From Pseudomonadota bacterium (lineage in GTDB: Bacteria; Desulfobacterota; Desulfobulbia; Desulfobulbales; DAOVYS01): DNA of 7,135 bases. The DNA lies in assembly GCA_030635485.1 (NCBI GenBank), contig DAOVYS010000137.1, positions 1 through 7,135 of the forward strand. The letters run 5' to 3'. The first letter of the stretch is position 1; every line of letters begins with the position of its first letter. Below the pieces are notes generated by a model. That model did no database searches. It had not been told where the DNA came from and saw only the letters and a list, made by a program, of their open reading frames with translations. The translations under genes and the position numbers were made by a program. Below are positions 6,675 to 7,135 of this stretch, piece after piece.

Positions 6675-6758
6675 GTCGTTCCGTAACTTCTCAATAAGTA
6701 GAGGTGAAACGGTATCTGTTCCCGGATGACCTTTTCTTCTCTCTCTCGCTCTCATTTC

Positions 6759-6984
6759 AGCCCTTGAAAGGGCGATATTCGACAGCCCGGGGTCAGCGTG
6801 CAGCCCCGGGTAGTGAAAGTACCACAAACGATAAGCCCTGTAATGGCGATATTAAAGATGTGGGCTATATACATCGACGTTCATTTTGTACCGCCCCTTC
6901 AGGGCTTGACAAGAGGAGATCTCCTTTACCCAGGGTTCCGCTTTGCTGCACCCTGGGCTATAGAATACCGCCCATACAAGGGCT
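6759..6984. repeat. Nested palindrome of four repeat units, two per orientation
   Basis: The unit AGCCCTTGAAAGGGCGATATTC occurs at 6759-6780, and a variant AGCCCTGTAATGGCGATATT at 6834-6853. Inverted versions are at 6888-6906 (GTACCGCCCCTTCAGGGCT) and 6963-6984 (GAATACCGCCCATACAAGGGCT). The pairs are symmetric about position 6870-6872. Each outer unit abuts a hairpin: 6786-6792 with 6804-6810 (CCCGGGG/CCCCGGG), and 6929-6936 with 6950-6957 (CCCAGGGT/ACCCTGGG). It has no coding content. The layout fits a dispersed palindromic element or two inverted copies of one; its family is not certain. Confidence 0.7.
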
Positions 6985-7045
6985 CAATGATTGATCAATC
7001 TTCAGGCCATCTTGAATAATTGTCTTTTCGTCCGATCTCGGCGTC

Positions 7046-7124
7046 ACAGTGAAAATGAAAAATGCTCACATATACCTAATATGCGGAGTTTATGCCCGAA
7101 TGGGTGCTTTTTCATTTTCACTGT
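7046..7124. repeat. Perfect 17-bp inverted repeat near the window end
   Basis: Arm ACAGTGAAAATGAAAAA at 7046-7062 is the exact reverse complement of 7108-7124, separated by 45 bases that contain smaller symmetric pieces (CATAT/ATATG near 7069-7082 and GCCC/GGGT near 7094-7105). Both arms contain an ATG, so each strand has a short open frame beginning in an arm: 23 codons on the minus strand (7115 to 7044) with AAGGA upstream, and on the plus strand a frame from 7055 open to the window end. These probably follow from the repeat and are not called as genes. Confidence 0.7.
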
Positions 7125-7135
7125 TCCTTGACCTC

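Larger units (their letters stand above)
6665..7135. other. About 470 bases without a convincing gene, rich in palindromic repeats
   Basis: This is the region upstream of glmE. It holds a pyrimidine-rich tract (6731-6750, mostly CTCTCT), the nested palindrome at 6759-6984 and the inverted repeat at 7046-7124. Open frames here read through the repeats and show no family resemblance. I see no cobalamin-riboswitch signature, no glmS or glmL fragment and no promoter good enough to call. A promoter for the glmE cluster would be expected between the repeats and 6664 if glmE begins its transcript. Confidence 0.6.

Noticed and set aside
6624..6827. A 67-codon minus-strand frame (ending RKGHPGTDTVSPLLIEKLRNDEATIGNKRQKTLGSGI) just upstream of and overlapping glmE.
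   Set aside because: It reads through the palindromic repeat, overlaps the GlmE N-terminal coding sequence in another frame, has no recognisable motif and no clear ribosome site.
6704..6994. A 96-codon plus-strand frame upstream of glmE.
   Set aside because: Almost all of it is the nested palindrome; the low-complexity start (FFSLSLSF) comes from the pyrimidine tract and the rest follows repeat units.
6665..7135. A cobalamin riboswitch upstream of the B12-dependent mutase gene.
   Set aside because: I could not find the B12-box core (GCCACTG) on the minus strand in this region; the structure present consists of repeat palindromes.

Overview
The window looks like part of a chromosome from a Desulfobacterota-type (former Deltaproteobacteria) anaerobe. 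This is an inference from four things: the two-component protein style (an enlarged receiver paired with a kinase ending in an FGLHSCAN-type G2 box), the cobalamin-dependent methylaspartate route of glutamate degradation, moderate GC content, and a different palindromic repeat family in every intergenic gap.

Left half, + strand (1-2803): the C-terminal ATPase end of a sensor histidine kinase (its start lies outside the window) is followed by a large soluble hybrid kinase with the order receiver, PAS, HisKA, HATPase, receiver. Between them sits a short non-coding mobile element (480-660) with GTAA...TTAC ends, flanked by an exact direct repeat (GATTCCGG, extendable to GATTCCGGG). These are the hallmarks of an IS66-type MITE. 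Joining the sequence across the element restores a longer kinase reading frame that would overlap the downstream gene, so the insertion appears to have clipped the kinase tail, supplied a new TAA stop and pulled apart a coupled gene pair.

Right half, - strand (6664 down to 2919), convergent with the first block: the catalytic subunit of glutamate mutase (glmE), methylaspartate ammonia-lyase (mal), and a P-loop protein with an AlaRS-type second additional domain (SAD), coupled to mal by an ATGA overlap. GlmE converts L-glutamate to L-threo-3-methylaspartate and Mal deaminates that to mesaconate. The P-loop/SAD protein is of unknown function. glmE is split by a frameshift in a run of nine A, right after its substrate-binding residues. 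The cobalamin-binding subunit (glmS) and the usual accessory gene glmL are not in the window.

Intergenic content: 2803-2907 is a palindromic element between the converging gene ends, 5104-5175 an inverted repeat between glmE and mal, and 6665-7135 is about 470 bases without a convincing gene but with a four-copy nested palindrome (6759-6984) and a 17-bp inverted repeat (7046-7124). No RNA genes, CRISPR array or cobalamin riboswitch were recognised, and no promoter could be assigned with confidence.
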